This document shows positions 27,753 through 39,633 of a DNA stretch of 64,000 nucleotides, piece by piece. The notes beneath the pieces are model-generated. The model was not told the DNA's origin, made no database searches, and saw only the letters and a list, made by a program, of their open reading frames with translations. The stretch is from Agrobacterium vitis. GTDB lineage: Bacteria > Pseudomonadota > Alphaproteobacteria > Rhizobiales > Rhizobiaceae. The DNA lies in NCBI RefSeq assembly GCF_013337045.2, contig NZ_CP118260.1, forward strand, positions 1,012,001 to 1,076,000. The letters run 5' to 3'. Numbering within the stretch: the first letter of the stretch is position 1; every line of letters starts with the position of its first letter. Made by a program: the position numbers and the translations under genes.

Positions 27753-28004
27753 CCCATTCAATTGTGGGGTGCGCGCCGCCGTTTGATAAAATGCAGTGCA
27801 ATGTCAGCTCGATGACAGGTTTGTATGGTGCGTTCCAGGTCTTGATTATCCGTGGAGGCGGATGATTACGGCTTGAGGGAGGATACTCAAGGGATGGACG
27901 AGCACGGTGTCTTGCCGCAGCTCGCAGGAGGGTCCCGTGAAATACTCTTCCTTCGGCATCGACGAACACTGCGCATCGAAGCGCACTCGCAGGAGGAAAT
28001 TACT

Positions 28005-28949
28005 TTGAAACAGTTCATTCTCGCCACCATCCTGGCCGGAGCCATGGCACTGCCGGCTGCTGCGACTGATTACACCATTATCGCACCTGCCAATCCCGGC
28101 GGCGGCTGGGACCAGACTGCCCGCTCCCTCCAGACTGTCATGCAGAAGGAAGGCATCTCGAAGCGGGTTCAGGTCCAGAATGTGCCTGGTGCCGGCGGTA
28201 CCATTGGTCTTGCCCAGTTTGCCAGTCAGCAAAAGGGCAAATCCAATGCCCTGATCGTCGGCGGCTATGTCATGGTGGGCGCAATCCTGACTAACAATGC
28301 ACCCGTCACATTGAAGGATGTCACACCGATTGCCCGCCTGACCGGCGAATATGAGGCGGTCGTGGTTCCTGCTTCCTCACCGATCAAGAATGCTGCGGAT
28401 CTGGTGGCCGCGCTGAAGGCAGATCCGGCCAAGGTGTCCTGGGCTGGCGGTTCTGCCGGCGGTGTCGATCATATCGCGGTTGGCCTGATCGCCAAGGCCG
28501 CTGGGGTCGATCCGACCAAGATCAACTATATCGCCTATTCCGGCGGCGGCGAAGCATTGGCGGCTATTCTGGGAGCACAGGTGACCGCTGGTATTTCCGG
28601 CTATGGCGAATTTGAATCCCAGGTCAAGTCGGGAACGCTGCGGCTGATCGCCATTTCAAGCGCCGAGCGGATCGCTGGCATTGACGCGCCGACATTGAAA
28701 GAATCCGGTCTCGACGTTGTGGTCGAAAACTGGCGCATGGTGGCTGCCGCTCCTGGACTGTCGGCAGAACAGAAAGCAGCCGTTTCAGCCGATATTGAGA
28801 AGCTGGCCAAGTCCGAGGGCTGGAAAGACGTGCTGAAGACCAAGGGCTGGCAGGATACCTATCTGGCTGGCGATGCTTTCAATGCGCAGCTTGACAAGGA
28901 TATCGCCGCGACCTCGACAATCCTCAAAGATATCGGTCTGGTGAAATGA
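28005..28949 (+). CDS. tctC: Tripartite tricarboxylate transporter substrate-binding protein TctC
   Basis: A 314-residue periplasmic protein of the TctC/Bug family. The start is a TTG at 28005, with AGGAGG 8 bases upstream; it gives a proper signal peptide ([20 protein letters not shown]) whereas in-frame ATGs further upstream do not. The mature start [20 protein letters not shown] and [14 protein letters not shown] are family hallmarks for carboxylate binding. It is followed by tctB with a 4-base overlap. Citrate or another tri- or dicarboxylate is the expected ligand. Confidence 0.9.
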   Translation: MKQFILATILAGAMALPAAATDYTIIAPANPGGGWDQTARSLQTVMQKEGISKRVQVQNVPGAGGTIGLAQFASQQKGKSNALIVGGYVMVGAILTNNAPVTLKDVTPIARLTGEYEAVVVPASSPIKNAADLVAALKADPAKVSWAGGSAGGVDHIAVGLIAKAAGVDPTKINYIAYSGGGEALAAILGAQVTAGISGYGEFESQVKSGTLRLIAISSAERIAGIDAPTLKESGLDVVVENWRMVAAAPGLSAEQKAAVSADIEKLAKSEGWKDVLKTKGWQDTYLAGDAFNAQLDKDIAATSTILKDIGLVK

Positions 28950-29440
28950 GCAGTGGCTTGACCCCCTTGAACAACGAAAAGCGCCGCCCCGATTGGGCGG
29001 CGCTTGCAATCGCGGTCTGTCTCGTTGCCATTGCCGGTGTCATTCTGTGGGACTCTGCCCGGCTCGGCGCTGTGGCAGGCTATTCGCCTGTCGGCCCTGC
29101 GACCGTTCCCTATGCCATCGCGATCTGTTTGATCGGTCTTGCGATCTGGACCGTGTTCGAGGCATGGCGCGGTGAGTTTCCAGAGCGCGAAAAGCAGGAA
29201 ATCGCCCCGGTGATATGGGTCGTGGGTGGTCTTGCCGCGCAGATGCTTCTGCTCGATGTTGCGGGCTTCTCCATTGCGACCGGCCTGCTTTTTGCTGCTA
29301 CGGCCAGGGCCTTCGGCAAACGTAAATTGTGGTTCTCGATACCAATAGGCATAGCGCTCAGCCTTGCTGTCTGGCTGGTCTTTGCTGGCCTATTGCAATT
29401 GTCGCTGCCCGCCGGGCCGCTGGAAAATCTGTTTTTCTGA
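28946..29440 (+). CDS. tctB: Tripartite tricarboxylate transporter small membrane subunit TctB
   Basis: A 164-residue membrane protein with about four hydrophobic segments ([72 protein letters not shown]). This size and layout match TctB (PF07331), whose role is poorly known but needed for transport. Its ATG overlaps the tctC stop. Confidence 0.88.
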   Translation: MSSGLTPLNNEKRRPDWAALAIAVCLVAIAGVILWDSARLGAVAGYSPVGPATVPYAIAICLIGLAIWTVFEAWRGEFPEREKQEIAPVIWVVGGLAAQMLLLDVAGFSIATGLLFAATARAFGKRKLWFSIPIGIALSLAVWLVFAGLLQLSLPAGPLENLFF

Positions 29441-29462
29441 TACCCGACAGGGACTTACCTTC

Positions 29463-30980
29463 ATGAGTACTTTTGAATTCCTGATGCAGGGTCTTGTGGT
29501 TGCAATGCAACCGATGAACCTGTTCTATGCCTTGATCGGGGTGACGCTTGGCACCGCCGTTGGCGTGTTGCCGGGTATCGGACCCGCATTGACCGTGGCG
29601 CTGCTGCTGCCCGTGACCTACCAGCTCGATCCTGCTGGCTCGCTGATCATGTTTGCTGGCATCTATTACGGCGGCATGTATGGCGGCTCGACCACGTCGA
29701 TCCTACTCAATACGCCGGGCGAAAGTGCTTCGATTGTCACGGCGTTGGAGGGCAACAAGATGGCCCGGGCCGGGCGCGGCGGGCCCGCTTTGGCGACGGC
29801 TGCCATCGGCTCTTTCGTGGCCGGGCTTCTGGCAACGATTGGTCTTGCGCTTGTCGCCACGACGATCGTCAAGCTTGCCCTGGTGTTTGGCCCGCGCGAA
29901 TATTTTGCGCTGATGGTGCTTGCCTTCGTGACCGTGTCCTCTGCGTTTGGTGACTCTGCATTGCGGGGATTAACCTCACTTTTCATTGGTTTCACACTGG
30001 CGATTGTCGGCATCGACCAGCTGACAGGCCAGACCCGGATGAGTTTCGGCGTTCCGGATCTCTTGGATGGGGTCGAGGTTACGACGCTGGCAGTTGCCAT
30101 GTTTGCGATTGGCGAGACCTTGTACATCGTCGCCCAGGGCAATCTTGGCCCGGACAAGATCGAAGCGGTCAAAGGTTCCGTCTGGATGAGCGCTCAGGAT
30201 TGGGCACGGTCCTGGAAGCCGTGGTTGCGCGGCACAGCGATTGGGTTCCCGATTGGGGCCATGCCGGCTGGCGGCGCGGAGATCGGCACCTTCCTGTCTT
30301 ACGCCACTGAAAAAAAGCTGACGAAATATCCTGAGGAATTTGGCAATGGTGCCATCGAAGGTGTGGCTGGTCCTGAAGCGGCCAACAATGCTTCGGCGGC
30401 AGGAACGCTGGTGCCGCTGCTGACGCTCGGCTTGCCGACCACGGCAACGGCGGCCATCATGCTGGCGGGTTTCCAGCAGTTCGGCCTTCAACCTGGCCCC
30501 TTGCTGTTTGCCACCAATCCGCAACTGGTCTGGGGTCTGATTGCCAGCCTGCTGATTGCCAATTTCATGCTGCTGGTTTTGAACCTGCCGTTGATTGGCC
30601 TCTGGGTGAAGCTGCTGACCATCCCGAAGCCCTGGCTTTATGCTGGCATCCTGCTGTTTGCCACACTCGGCACGATTGGTGCCAATCCCTCGGTGTTTGA
30701 GCTTGGCATGTTGCTGGCGTTTGGAATTCTCGGCTATGTCATGCGCATCTTCGGTTATCCGATTGCGCCTGTCGTTATCGGCCTCATTCTTGGTCCACTT
30801 GCCGAGCAGCAATTGCGCCGGGCGCTGGCGATAGGGCAGGGCGATTTCACGGTGCTCTTCATGTCGCCGATTGCTGTTGGTCTTTTCCTCATTGCCGCAG
30901 CGGCCTTCTTCATTCCGCTGATTATGAGGATTCGCGGAAGAGGGCAGGTTCTGTCGCAGCTTGCTGCCAACGAAGATTGA
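29463..30980 (+). CDS. tctA: Tripartite tricarboxylate transporter large permease TctA
   Basis: A 505-residue inner-membrane permease with about 11-12 hydrophobic segments. It carries the TctA signature [20 protein letters not shown] near the N-terminus, [20 protein letters not shown], and the repeat-related [20 protein letters not shown] with [13 protein letters not shown]. The start at 29463 follows the tctB stop by 22 bases. Uptake is expected to be ion-driven. Confidence 0.92.
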   Translation: MSTFEFLMQGLVVAMQPMNLFYALIGVTLGTAVGVLPGIGPALTVALLLPVTYQLDPAGSLIMFAGIYYGGMYGGSTTSILLNTPGESASIVTALEGNKMARAGRGGPALATAAIGSFVAGLLATIGLALVATTIVKLALVFGPREYFALMVLAFVTVSSAFGDSALRGLTSLFIGFTLAIVGIDQLTGQTRMSFGVPDLLDGVEVTTLAVAMFAIGETLYIVAQGNLGPDKIEAVKGSVWMSAQDWARSWKPWLRGTAIGFPIGAMPAGGAEIGTFLSYATEKKLTKYPEEFGNGAIEGVAGPEAANNASAAGTLVPLLTLGLPTTATAAIMLAGFQQFGLQPGPLLFATNPQLVWGLIASLLIANFMLLVLNLPLIGLWVKLLTIPKPWLYAGILLFATLGTIGANPSVFELGMLLAFGILGYVMRIFGYPIAPVVIGLILGPLAEQQLRRALAIGQGDFTVLFMSPIAVGLFLIAAAAFFIPLIMRIRGRGQVLSQLAANED

Positions 30981-31007
30981 GTTTCAGTCCGGGCGAAAAT
31001 GAACAGC

Positions 31008-31047
31008 GAACAGCCCCCCTGCGCCATTATGGCGCGGGGGGCTGTTC
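31008..31047 (+). terminator. Rho-independent terminator of tctCBA
   Basis: GAACAGCCCCCC pairs fully with GGGGGGCTGTTC, and inside it GCGCC pairs with GGCGC around ATTAT, with one unpaired T. The stem has 17 base pairs and is followed by TGTTTCATT. It lies 27 bases after the tctA stop. Confidence 0.8.
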
Positions 31048-31268
31048 TGTTTCATTCGACTAATTCTCTGCAACTCTCTCAAAATCGGCGGATTCAGGTC
31101 TTTTCGGGCGTAAAACAGGGCACGTCGTTGACTGTATCCATAAAATCAGATGGGCAAATCAGCCGATCTGTTCAGGTTGCATGGCTACAGTGCATTTGTG
31201 TGCATTGAAACAAGCTAATGGAAGGTCCATCTTTGCTTTGTAAGATTTAACAAGGAAAGAGAACGAAA

Positions 31269-31436
31269 ATGGCTTCCCTCCCCCGTAAAGGCTTTATCGG
31301 TCGTGCCATCGCCGTGTTCGGCGCAGCAACCGCCGCTGCCGCGGCTGTAGATGGGCATCGCCAGCCGCGTGACCGTGATCTGCGTCTTCTGGGTATCGAT
31401 CCCCTAAGCTTCCGCAATATCAAGCGCGCTGACTGA
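31269..31436 (+). CDS. Small hypothetical rhizobial protein, 55 residues
   Basis: A short gene beginning MASLPRKGFIGRAIAVFGAA with an alanine-rich hydrophobic middle (ATAAAAAV) and a basic tail RDRDLRLLGIDPLSFRNIKR. AAGGAAAGAGAAC lies just upstream of the ATG, and a perfect 15-base-pair terminator follows 20 bases after the stop, so it looks like a self-contained transcription unit. The LRxLGIDPxxF tail recalls small rhizobial proteins I have seen, but I cannot name a family or function. Confidence 0.65.
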   Translation: MASLPRKGFIGRAIAVFGAATAAAAAVDGHRQPRDRDLRLLGIDPLSFRNIKRAD

Positions 31437-31456
31437 TTTTTTTCATATCCGCGTGT

Positions 31457-31491
31457 AAAAGCCCGCCAGTTGTTCAAACTGGCGGGCTTTT
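31457..31491. terminator. Bidirectional rho-independent terminator
   Basis: AAAAGCCCGCCAGTT and AACTGGCGGGCTTTT form a perfect 15-base-pair stem with loop GTTCA. It ends in TTTTT on the plus strand and TTTTA on the minus strand. It lies between the 55-residue gene (plus) and the DUF475 gene (minus) and can stop both. Confidence 0.88.
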
Positions 31492-31530
31492 TGGTTCGTG
31501 AAAAGCTCTTATTTATTCCGTAAAGGCTTT

Positions 31531-32592
31531 TCAGTCGTTCTGGTGTTCGCGTTTGTTGTAACGGATCGATGACCAAAGCGAGATGCCGATCAGTGCCGCA
31601 CCGCCGAGACCGGTAACCACTTCGGGAATATGCACCAGCGTCTGGCAATACATGATCACCGAGAGGATCAGGATCGCGTAGAAAGCGCCGTGTTCCAGAT
31701 AGCGGTATTCCGCGAGCGTGCCTTTTTCGACCAGCATGATGGTCATCGAGCGAACATACATGGCGCCGATGCCAAGGCCGATGGCAATTACGAACAGGTT
31801 TTGCGTGAGCGCAAACGCACCAATGACACCGTCGAAGGAGAAGCTGGCGTCCAGCACTTCAAGATAGATGAAAGCGCCCAGGCCACCCTTGGCCGCAGCA
31901 CTCATCGTTTGCTGGGAGGCATCAAGGAGACCGCCGACCAATTCGACGGCAAGGAAGGTCAACAGGCCATAGATAGCGCTGTAAAGGAAGGTAATCGCTT
32001 CCGCTCCCTCCAGGAAAGACGAAAACAGCAGGATTAGCACCAGGACGAAGGCAACTTCAATGCCCTTGATGCTTGCGTATCTCGCCATATGCTTTTCGAT
32101 AAAGGCGATCCAATGGACGTCCTTTTCCTGATCGAAAAAGTAGTTGAGACCAACCATCATCAGGAATGTGCCGCCGAAAGCAGCAATCGGCAGATGCGCT
32201 TCATTCATGATTCTGGCGTATTCCGCCGGTTCAGCGGCTGCCAGTTTCAGTGCTTCGATTGGGCCGATCTGTGCCGCGATGGCGACGATTGCCAGCGGAA
32301 ACACGATCCGCATGCCGAACACGGCAATCAGGATACCCCAGGTCAGGAAGCGTTGTTGCCAGACCGGGGTCATTTCCTTCAGCTTGTTCGCATTGACAAT
32401 AGCATTGTCGAAGGACAGCGAGATTTCCAGAACGGCAAGGACGGTGCAGATGAAGAACACACTGGCCATGCCACCAAGCGTGCCTGTCATGTTCCAGCCG
32501 AGCCAGGCACCGAGTGCAAGACCTGCAATGGTGACGATAAAGGCCCATTTGAAATAGCTGAGAACGGAATGGGAAGGGGTTGCCGTGCTCAT
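31531..32592 (-). CDS. DUF475 / TerC-superfamily integral membrane protein
   Basis: A 353-residue protein of the DUF475 family (PF04332), related to TerC. It has about nine hydrophobic segments, and the two TerC-like acidic motifs are visible: LEISLSFDNAIVNANKL and the later LEVLDASFSFDGVIGAFAL. These acidic pairs in membrane helices suggest metal-ion transport or binding; TerC relatives act in manganese export and tellurite resistance. I use the ATG at 32592, giving MSTATPSHSVLSYFKW, with AAGGTG upstream. Confidence 0.85.
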   Translation of the reverse strand: MSTATPSHSVLSYFKWAFIVTIAGLALGAWLGWNMTGTLGGMASVFFICTVLAVLEISLSFDNAIVNANKLKEMTPVWQQRFLTWGILIAVFGMRIVFPLAIVAIAAQIGPIEALKLAAAEPAEYARIMNEAHLPIAAFGGTFLMMVGLNYFFDQEKDVHWIAFIEKHMARYASIKGIEVAFVLVLILLFSSFLEGAEAITFLYSAIYGLLTFLAVELVGGLLDASQQTMSAAAKGGLGAFIYLEVLDASFSFDGVIGAFALTQNLFVIAIGLGIGAMYVRSMTIMLVEKGTLAEYRYLEHGAFYAILILSVIMYCQTLVHIPEVVTGLGGAALIGISLWSSIRYNKREHQND

Positions 32593-32988
32593 GCTTGCAC
32601 CTTCGAAACGCGAGGGAAAAGCGGGATAGCACGCGAACGAGCACCGGCCATGCCGGATCGATCGCGCGAAAAACACGTGGATGAAATTGTCATTGCGTTA
32701 TAATCCGCCGGCCATGATTGCTGGCGGTACCGACATCACGAGAGCGCCGTAAACTCTCGCCAGAGGGGCCCGGCACCATAAGTTCACTCCGCAAAGACCG
32801 ATGTCTGGCAATGCGGCAGCGTATGTTAACTACCAGCCATGCGAGCAAGGTCAAGTGCTGTTGTGTAAATGCCAACAACCATCGCACAGATAGGCATTCG
32901 TAACGTCTGAGGAAGCAGCGCTAAAGATGAAAAAGGTGGAGAAAGCATCCTCCACCTTCATCTGTCATCGTGCCTGTTAGATACCGGA
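32593..32988. other. Intergenic region between DUF475 and pcaF
   Basis: This 396-base gap holds the upstream region of the DUF475 gene (a TTATAA -10-like element on the minus strand near 32700) and a small hairpin CGAGAG-N9-CTCTCG near 32738. The right end holds the pcaF terminator. I looked for a yybP-ykoY-type manganese riboswitch, frequent before TerC genes, and did not find its conserved core. I see no convincing gene. Confidence 0.4.
32933..32958 (-). terminator. Rho-independent terminator of pcaIJF
   Basis: On the minus strand AAGGTGGAG pairs with CTCCACCTT (9 base pairs, 8-base loop) and is followed by a T run, read as AAAAA on the plus strand. It lies 31 bases after the pcaF stop. 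Confidence 0.82.
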
Positions 32989-34194
<1,206 letters not shown>

Positions 34195-34204
34195 CGGGGT
34201 CTCC

Positions 34205-34894
34205 TCAAAGCGCGGGTACGGTGAGATCGGCAATTGGCCCATCGACATGCAGCTTTGCGCCAGTCATTGCCTGCAATTCGTCCAGCGTCATGGCGGCGAG
34301 CATTTCGCGCACCACGAAATGGCCCTTGGCGATATCGATCACCGCGTGGCTGGTATAGACACGGGTAATGCAGCCAACGCCGGTCAACGGGAAGGTGCAT
34401 TTGTCCAAAAGCTTGAACTCGCCCTTCTTGCTGACATGTTCGGTGATGACGAAAACCTGTTTTGCGCCATGCACCAGATCCATGGCGCCGCCCACGGCAG
34501 GCACACCCTTGCTGCCGACCCGCCAATTGGCGAGATCACCATTTTGCGCGACCTGATAGGCGCCGAGAATGGCGACATCCAGATGGCCGCCGCGCACCAT
34601 GGCAAAGCTGTCGGCATGGTGGAAAAATGCAGCGCCCGGCTTCAGCGTCACTGCCTTTTTGCCTGCGTTGATCAGATCCCAGTCTTCCTCACCTTCCGGA
34701 GGGGCTTCGCCGAAATTCAGGATGCCGTTTTCCGTGTGGAAAATAGCCTGACGGCCCGGCGGCTGATATTGCGCCACCATTTCGGGAAAGCCGATGCCGA
34801 GATTGACGTAGGCGCCGTCGGCAATGTCCTGAGCTGCGCGCCAGGCAATCTGGGCATTCGAAAGCTTGATGTCTTCGCGGGTGTCTATTGTCAT
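34205..34894 (-). CDS. pcaJ: 3-oxoadipate CoA-transferase subunit B PcaJ
   Basis: A 229-residue CoA-transferase beta subunit. NLGIGFPEMVA and the active-site Glu55 in HTENGILNFGEAP are diagnostic of the SCOT/PcaJ family. It transfers CoA from succinyl-CoA to 3-oxoadipate together with PcaI. Its start overlaps the pcaI stop by 4 bases and pcaF follows after 10 bases. Confidence 0.93.
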   Translation of the reverse strand: MTIDTREDIKLSNAQIAWRAAQDIADGAYVNLGIGFPEMVAQYQPPGRQAIFHTENGILNFGEAPPEGEEDWDLINAGKKAVTLKPGAAFFHHADSFAMVRGGHLDVAILGAYQVAQNGDLANWRVGSKGVPAVGGAMDLVHGAKQVFVITEHVSKKGEFKLLDKCTFPLTGVGCITRVYTSHAVIDIAKGHFVVREMLAAMTLDELQAMTGAKLHVDGPIADLTVPAL

Positions 34895-35598
34895 GCGTAG
34901 GCCACTCCGGCGCGGATCAGCGCTTCTTCCTGTTGCGGATTGGCGACTTCAACGACGCCATCAATGAAAATGCCGGGCGTAACGATAATTTCAGGATCGA
35001 TCTCGCCGGGGGCAACAATCTTGGAGACCTGTACGATGGTTTTGGTCGCAGCCATGCACATCAGCGGATTGAAATTGCGGCCCGCCTTGCTGTAGGTGAG
35101 GTTGCCATGCAGATCGCCGAGATGGGCTTTGACAATGGCAAAATCCGCTTTCAGCCAGCGTTCCTGTACGTAATGACGGCCATCAAACTCGGCAATCACC
35201 TTGCCTTCGGCAAGTTCCGTACCGTAACCGGTTGGCGTATAGAAAGCCGGAATTCCAGCCCCGCCAGCGCGAATACGCTCTGCCAGCGTCCCTTGTGGCA
35301 CCAATTCCAGCTCGATTTGTCCCGCCAGATACCGGTCCGTGAAGGCACGTGGATCGGAAGAGCGCGGAAAGGAGCAGATCATCTTCTTGACCATGCCCGC
35401 ATCGATCATTGCGGCGATGCCGATCCGGCCATTGCCTGCATTGTTGTTGATAACCGTCAGGTTTTTCGGCCCCTTGTCGATCAGGGCGTGAATGAGTTCG
35501 ATAGGCGCGCCGGAGCCGCCAAAGCCGCCGATCATGACGACGGCACCATCATTTATACCGGCAACGGCGTCTGCCGTGCTGGCGATTGTCTTATCCAT
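34891..35598 (-). CDS. pcaI: 3-oxoadipate CoA-transferase subunit A PcaI
   Basis: A 235-residue CoA-transferase alpha subunit with the oxyanion/CoA motif GGFGGSGAP near residue 26 and VINNNAGNGRIGIAAMI after it. MDKTIASTADAVAGINDGAV is the expected N-terminus; the ATG at 35598 follows GGGAGAATCC. It is the first gene of pcaIJF and faces pcaR across a large palindromic operator region. Confidence 0.92.
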   Translation of the reverse strand: MDKTIASTADAVAGINDGAVVMIGGFGGSGAPIELIHALIDKGPKNLTVINNNAGNGRIGIAAMIDAGMVKKMICSFPRSSDPRAFTDRYLAGQIELELVPQGTLAERIRAGGAGIPAFYTPTGYGTELAEGKVIAEFDGRHYVQERWLKADFAIVKAHLGDLHGNLTYSKAGRNFNPLMCMAATKTIVQVSKIVAPGEIDPEIIVTPGIFIDGVVEVANPQQEEALIRAGVAYA

Positions 35599-35686
35599 GG
35601 GATTCTCCCGTTTGCGATTGCGCCAGAGAAAAGTCAGGCGCGCCTCCGACAAGAAAGATAGGACTGGAGCGATCACCTCGCAACAA

Positions 35687-35727
35687 GTTTGTGCGATAAT
35701 TGACATTTGTTCGATTATCGCACAAAC
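35687..35727. promoter_or_regulatory. 14-bp inverted repeat, probable PcaR operator
   Basis: GTTTGTGCGATAAT (35687-35700) and ATTATCGCACAAAC (35714-35727) are perfect inverted copies separated by 13 bases, between the divergent pcaI and pcaR genes. A TTGACA at 35700-35705 lies inside and could be a plus-strand -35. The TTCGATTATCGCAC stretch resembles the PcaR sites I recall from Pseudomonas. The position 20 bases before pcaR suggests autoregulation plus control of pcaIJF. Confidence 0.75.
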
Positions 35728-35746
35728 TACCGCGACTGAGGAGAGT

Positions 35747-36505
35747 ATGATGCGCGAAACGGATATCATGGGCGGGTTTGCCAAAGGCCTGAAGATCATC
35801 GAGGCTTTCGAGGAGGCCGCGCCGCGCCTGTCCATTGCCGAAGCTGCACGGCTTTCGGGTCTGGACCGGGCAACAGCCCGCAGATGTTTGCTGACGCTTT
35901 CCCAACTGGGCTATGCTGATTATGATGGGAAATTCTTCTCCCTGACACCAAAGATCCTGCGGCTCGGTCATGCTTGGCTCTCGGCGACCCCGTTGCCTGC
36001 TATTCTCCAGCCGCATCTCGATCAACTCAGTGAAAAAGTCGGTCAAAGCGCGTCTGCTAGCGTTCTCGATGGTACGGAGATCGTCTATATCGCTCGCGCC
36101 TCACAACGGCGTGTCATGTCGATAAACCTGATGCCGGGTAGCCGCTTGCCTGCCTATTCAGCTTCCATGGGGCGGGTTTTGCTGGCTGGATTGAGCGATG
36201 CCGAAATCAGGGCCGTGCTGGAGGCATCGGTGCTGAAGGCCAATACTACGTTCACCCGAACCGATCCGGAAGAGCTTAGGGCCGAAATTGCTGATGTGCG
36301 GCGCCAAGGCTACGCAATCATCGATCAGGAGTTGGAAATAGGCCTGTGCTCTATTGCCGTGCCGGTTTATGACAGCCGGGGCCAGATGGCGGCGGCTATC
36401 AATATCGGGGCGCCAGCCGCTTTTATCTCCGCGTCGGAAATGGCTGAGCGCTATCTGCCAGCGCTATTGGCGACGCAAGCTATTCTGAAGCCGCTGCTGC
36501 GCTGA
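35747..36505 (+). CDS. pcaR: IclR family regulator PcaR
   Basis: A 252-residue IclR-type regulator with the N-terminal helix-turn-helix ([19 protein letters not shown]) and a C-terminal effector domain (GTEIVYIARASQRRVMSINL, PVYDSRGQMAAAINIGAP). PcaR proteins respond to beta-ketoadipate and activate pca genes. GAGGAGAG lies just before the two adjacent ATGs at 35747 and 35750; the second gives better spacing. An in-frame ATG at 35492 would start inside pcaI and is not used. Confidence 0.88.
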   Translation: MMRETDIMGGFAKGLKIIEAFEEAAPRLSIAEAARLSGLDRATARRCLLTLSQLGYADYDGKFFSLTPKILRLGHAWLSATPLPAILQPHLDQLSEKVGQSASASVLDGTEIVYIARASQRRVMSINLMPGSRLPAYSASMGRVLLAGLSDAEIRAVLEASVLKANTTFTRTDPEELRAEIADVRRQGYAIIDQELEIGLCSIAVPVYDSRGQMAAAINIGAPAAFISASEMAERYLPALLATQAILKPLLR

Positions 36506-37406
36506 TCTCCGCCTGTGCGCGGTCGCTCAGGTTTTGAAGTTTCTGCCGTTCTGCTAGACGCCAGGCCCGTGGTGTGAGGCCGGTTTCCCGGGTGAAAAAA
36601 CGGGTAAAATAGGCGGGATCGGTAAAGCCGTGATTGAGTGCGATAGCCTGAATACTGGTTTGGCTGAAGATCAACTCCTGCTGGGCGATTTCCAACTGCT
36701 TGCGAGCGATCAGTTGTTGCAGGGTTGCGCCGGTTCCAGCCTTGGCAAGCCTGTTCAGATGGGTGGGGGAAAGGCCCATTTCCCGTGCGTAGAAGGCCGC
36801 GGTTTTGTGGCTGCGAAAATGGGCGGCAATCAGTGCGGTTAGCTTTTCCATTCGCCGGTCATTGGCCGTTAGCGTCAACCGGTCTGAAGAGGCGTCCGGT
36901 GCGGCCTGCCTTGCCAGCAGAAGCACGACGGTCGCAAGATAAGCCTCAAGTAACCCGTTGCGCCCCGGCTTTATGCCAGCATATTCTTCGGCGATCCGTT
37001 CCATCAATAGGCCGATTTCGGATGCGCACGGCTCGCCTTCTAAAGGCATATGGAGAGGCAGAGGCAAAGCCTGTTTCAGGCTGGTTCGAACGGCAAGCGG
37101 TAGGGCGGCTGGCAGAACGGTGATAATCATGCCCTTGATTGCACGCGAAAACCGAAATCCATGGCTAAACAGCGGTGGAACGACGATGGCGGCTGGTGGG
37201 GTAATGCCGATCACTTCGCCGTCCAGCGTGGCATCTCCCTGGCCCTCCGAAATGTACAGAATTTGCAGAAAATTCTCGTGTCGGTGGAGGTCGATCTCGA
37301 AGCGATACAAACTGCTGCGGGAAAAAAGGGTTTCGCAATGCAGCAAAAACTCACCGGAAACCGCGGTTTTTTCGCCATATAGCTTGTAAGTGGGTATCGC
37401 GGCCAT
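36480..37406 (-). CDS. pobR: AraC family regulator, PobR-like
   Basis: A 308-residue regulator starting MAAIPTYKLYGE, with an N-terminal cupin-like sensing half (FEIDLHRHENFLQILYI) and two C-terminal helix-turn-helix motifs (YAREMGLSPTHLNRLAKAGT, NHGFTDPAYFTRFFTRETGL). It is divergent from pobA, and AraC-type PobR activates pobA with 4-hydroxybenzoate in rhizobia. I use the ATG at 37406, with AAGGA upstream; the ATG at 37424 is an alternative. Its 3' end overlaps that of pcaR by 26 bases, convergently. Confidence 0.85.
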   Translation of the reverse strand: MAAIPTYKLYGEKTAVSGEFLLHCETLFSRSSLYRFEIDLHRHENFLQILYISEGQGDATLDGEVIGITPPAAIVVPPLFSHGFRFSRAIKGMIITVLPAALPLAVRTSLKQALPLPLHMPLEGEPCASEIGLLMERIAEEYAGIKPGRNGLLEAYLATVVLLLARQAAPDASSDRLTLTANDRRMEKLTALIAAHFRSHKTAAFYAREMGLSPTHLNRLAKAGTGATLQQLIARKQLEIAQQELIFSQTSIQAIALNHGFTDPAYFTRFFTRETGLTPRAWRLAERQKLQNLSDRAQAEISAAAASE

Positions 37407-37438
37407 GGTTTCAGCATCCTTCATTCATGGTCGAATAG

Positions 37439-38695
<1,257 letters not shown>

Positions 38696-38703
38696 TCAGG
38701 CAA

Positions 38704-39633
38704 TCAAGGCATAATGGCCGCTGCCGCATCACGGATTGCTTGCATAAGCAGTGATTGCGGCAGCGTTGCCATGGCGTCGGCGCGGACGGTCAAGCCAACC
38801 GGACCGCGTGTCGGGGAGCAATCTATCGGCAGGGCGCAAATCGTCCCTTCTGCGATGTCGCCCGCCACGACACCCTCGGAAATGACCCAGATGGCATCAC
38901 TGATTTTCAGAAAGGCTCGGCCAAAGGAATCGGAGACAGTTTCGATCTGGTTGGGCAGGGTGGCTACACCATTTGCGATCAGGAAATAGTCAACCAAGGG
39001 GCGGATGATCGAGTTGCGGGTTGGCATCAGCACTGGAAACTCACGCATCCGCTCAAACGGTGCCGTTTCGCCCGTCAGCAATGGATGGCCGGTCCGGACG
39101 ACGAAAACCACGGGTTCCGAATAGAGATGCTCGAAGGAAAATCCTGCCATTTTCTCAGGTGCTGCTAATCTGCCAACCACGAGGTCCAGTTCTCCAATGC
39201 GCAATTGTTCGAGCAGGACTGAATTGTCGCCGGTGACGATCTTGATCGGGCTTCCGGTATTTTCCGTCAGGAACACGGTCATGGCCTGGGGCATGATGCG
39301 GGTGGCAACAGTGGGCAAGGCACCGACCCGCACCGGCGGCCCAGCCTTGGCCGATTCTTGGGAAACCGAATCAACTGCATGGCGCAAGGCCGCCAGCGTT
39401 GCGCCCGCATGGCGCAGAAAGACCTCACCATAGCGCGTGATGCGGATGCCGCGTCCCTCGCGCTCAAACAGGCTGACCCCTAAGATTTCTTCCAGCTCAC
39501 GAACCGTTTTGGTCACCGCTGGTTGGCTGACATGCAATAAATTGGCGGATTTCACCACGCTTTTCTGGCGCGCAACCTCGACAAAGGTTTGAAGATGGCG
39601 AAACTTGATGCGCTGGTCGATCATATCTCTCAT
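38704..39633 (-). CDS. pcaQ: LysR family regulator PcaQ
   Basis: A LysR-type activator of about 309 residues with the winged helix FRHLQTFVEVARQKSVVKSA, then LHVSQPAVTKTVRELEEIL, and the substrate-binding half containing VRVGALPTVATRIMPQAM. PcaQ activates pcaDCHGB in rhizobia in response to pathway intermediates. It is divergent from pcaD. An in-frame ATG at 39624 (MIDQRIKFRHLQ) is probably the real start, because the longer start overlaps the operator at 39632. Confidence 0.92.
   Translation of the reverse strand: MRDMIDQRIKFRHLQTFVEVARQKSVVKSANLLHVSQPAVTKTVRELEEILGVSLFEREGRGIRITRYGEVFLRHAGATLAALRHAVDSVSQESAKAGPPVRVGALPTVATRIMPQAMTVFLTENTGSPIKIVTGDNSVLLEQLRIGELDLVVGRLAAPEKMAGFSFEHLYSEPVVFVVRTGHPLLTGETAPFERMREFPVLMPTRNSIIRPLVDYFLIANGVATLPNQIETVSDSFGRAFLKISDAIWVISEGVVAGDIAEGTICALPIDCSPTRGPVGLTVRADAMATLPQSLLMQAIRDAAAAIMP

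Noticed and set aside
32593..32760. Possible yybP-ykoY manganese riboswitch before the DUF475/TerC-like gene
   Set aside because: TerC genes often have it, but I could not find its conserved core in the minus-strand leader; only ordinary stems are seen.
32718..32903. 61-codon frame on the plus strand
   Set aside because: No ribosome site, Cys- and Arg-rich composition without family character, and located in the DUF475 promoter region.
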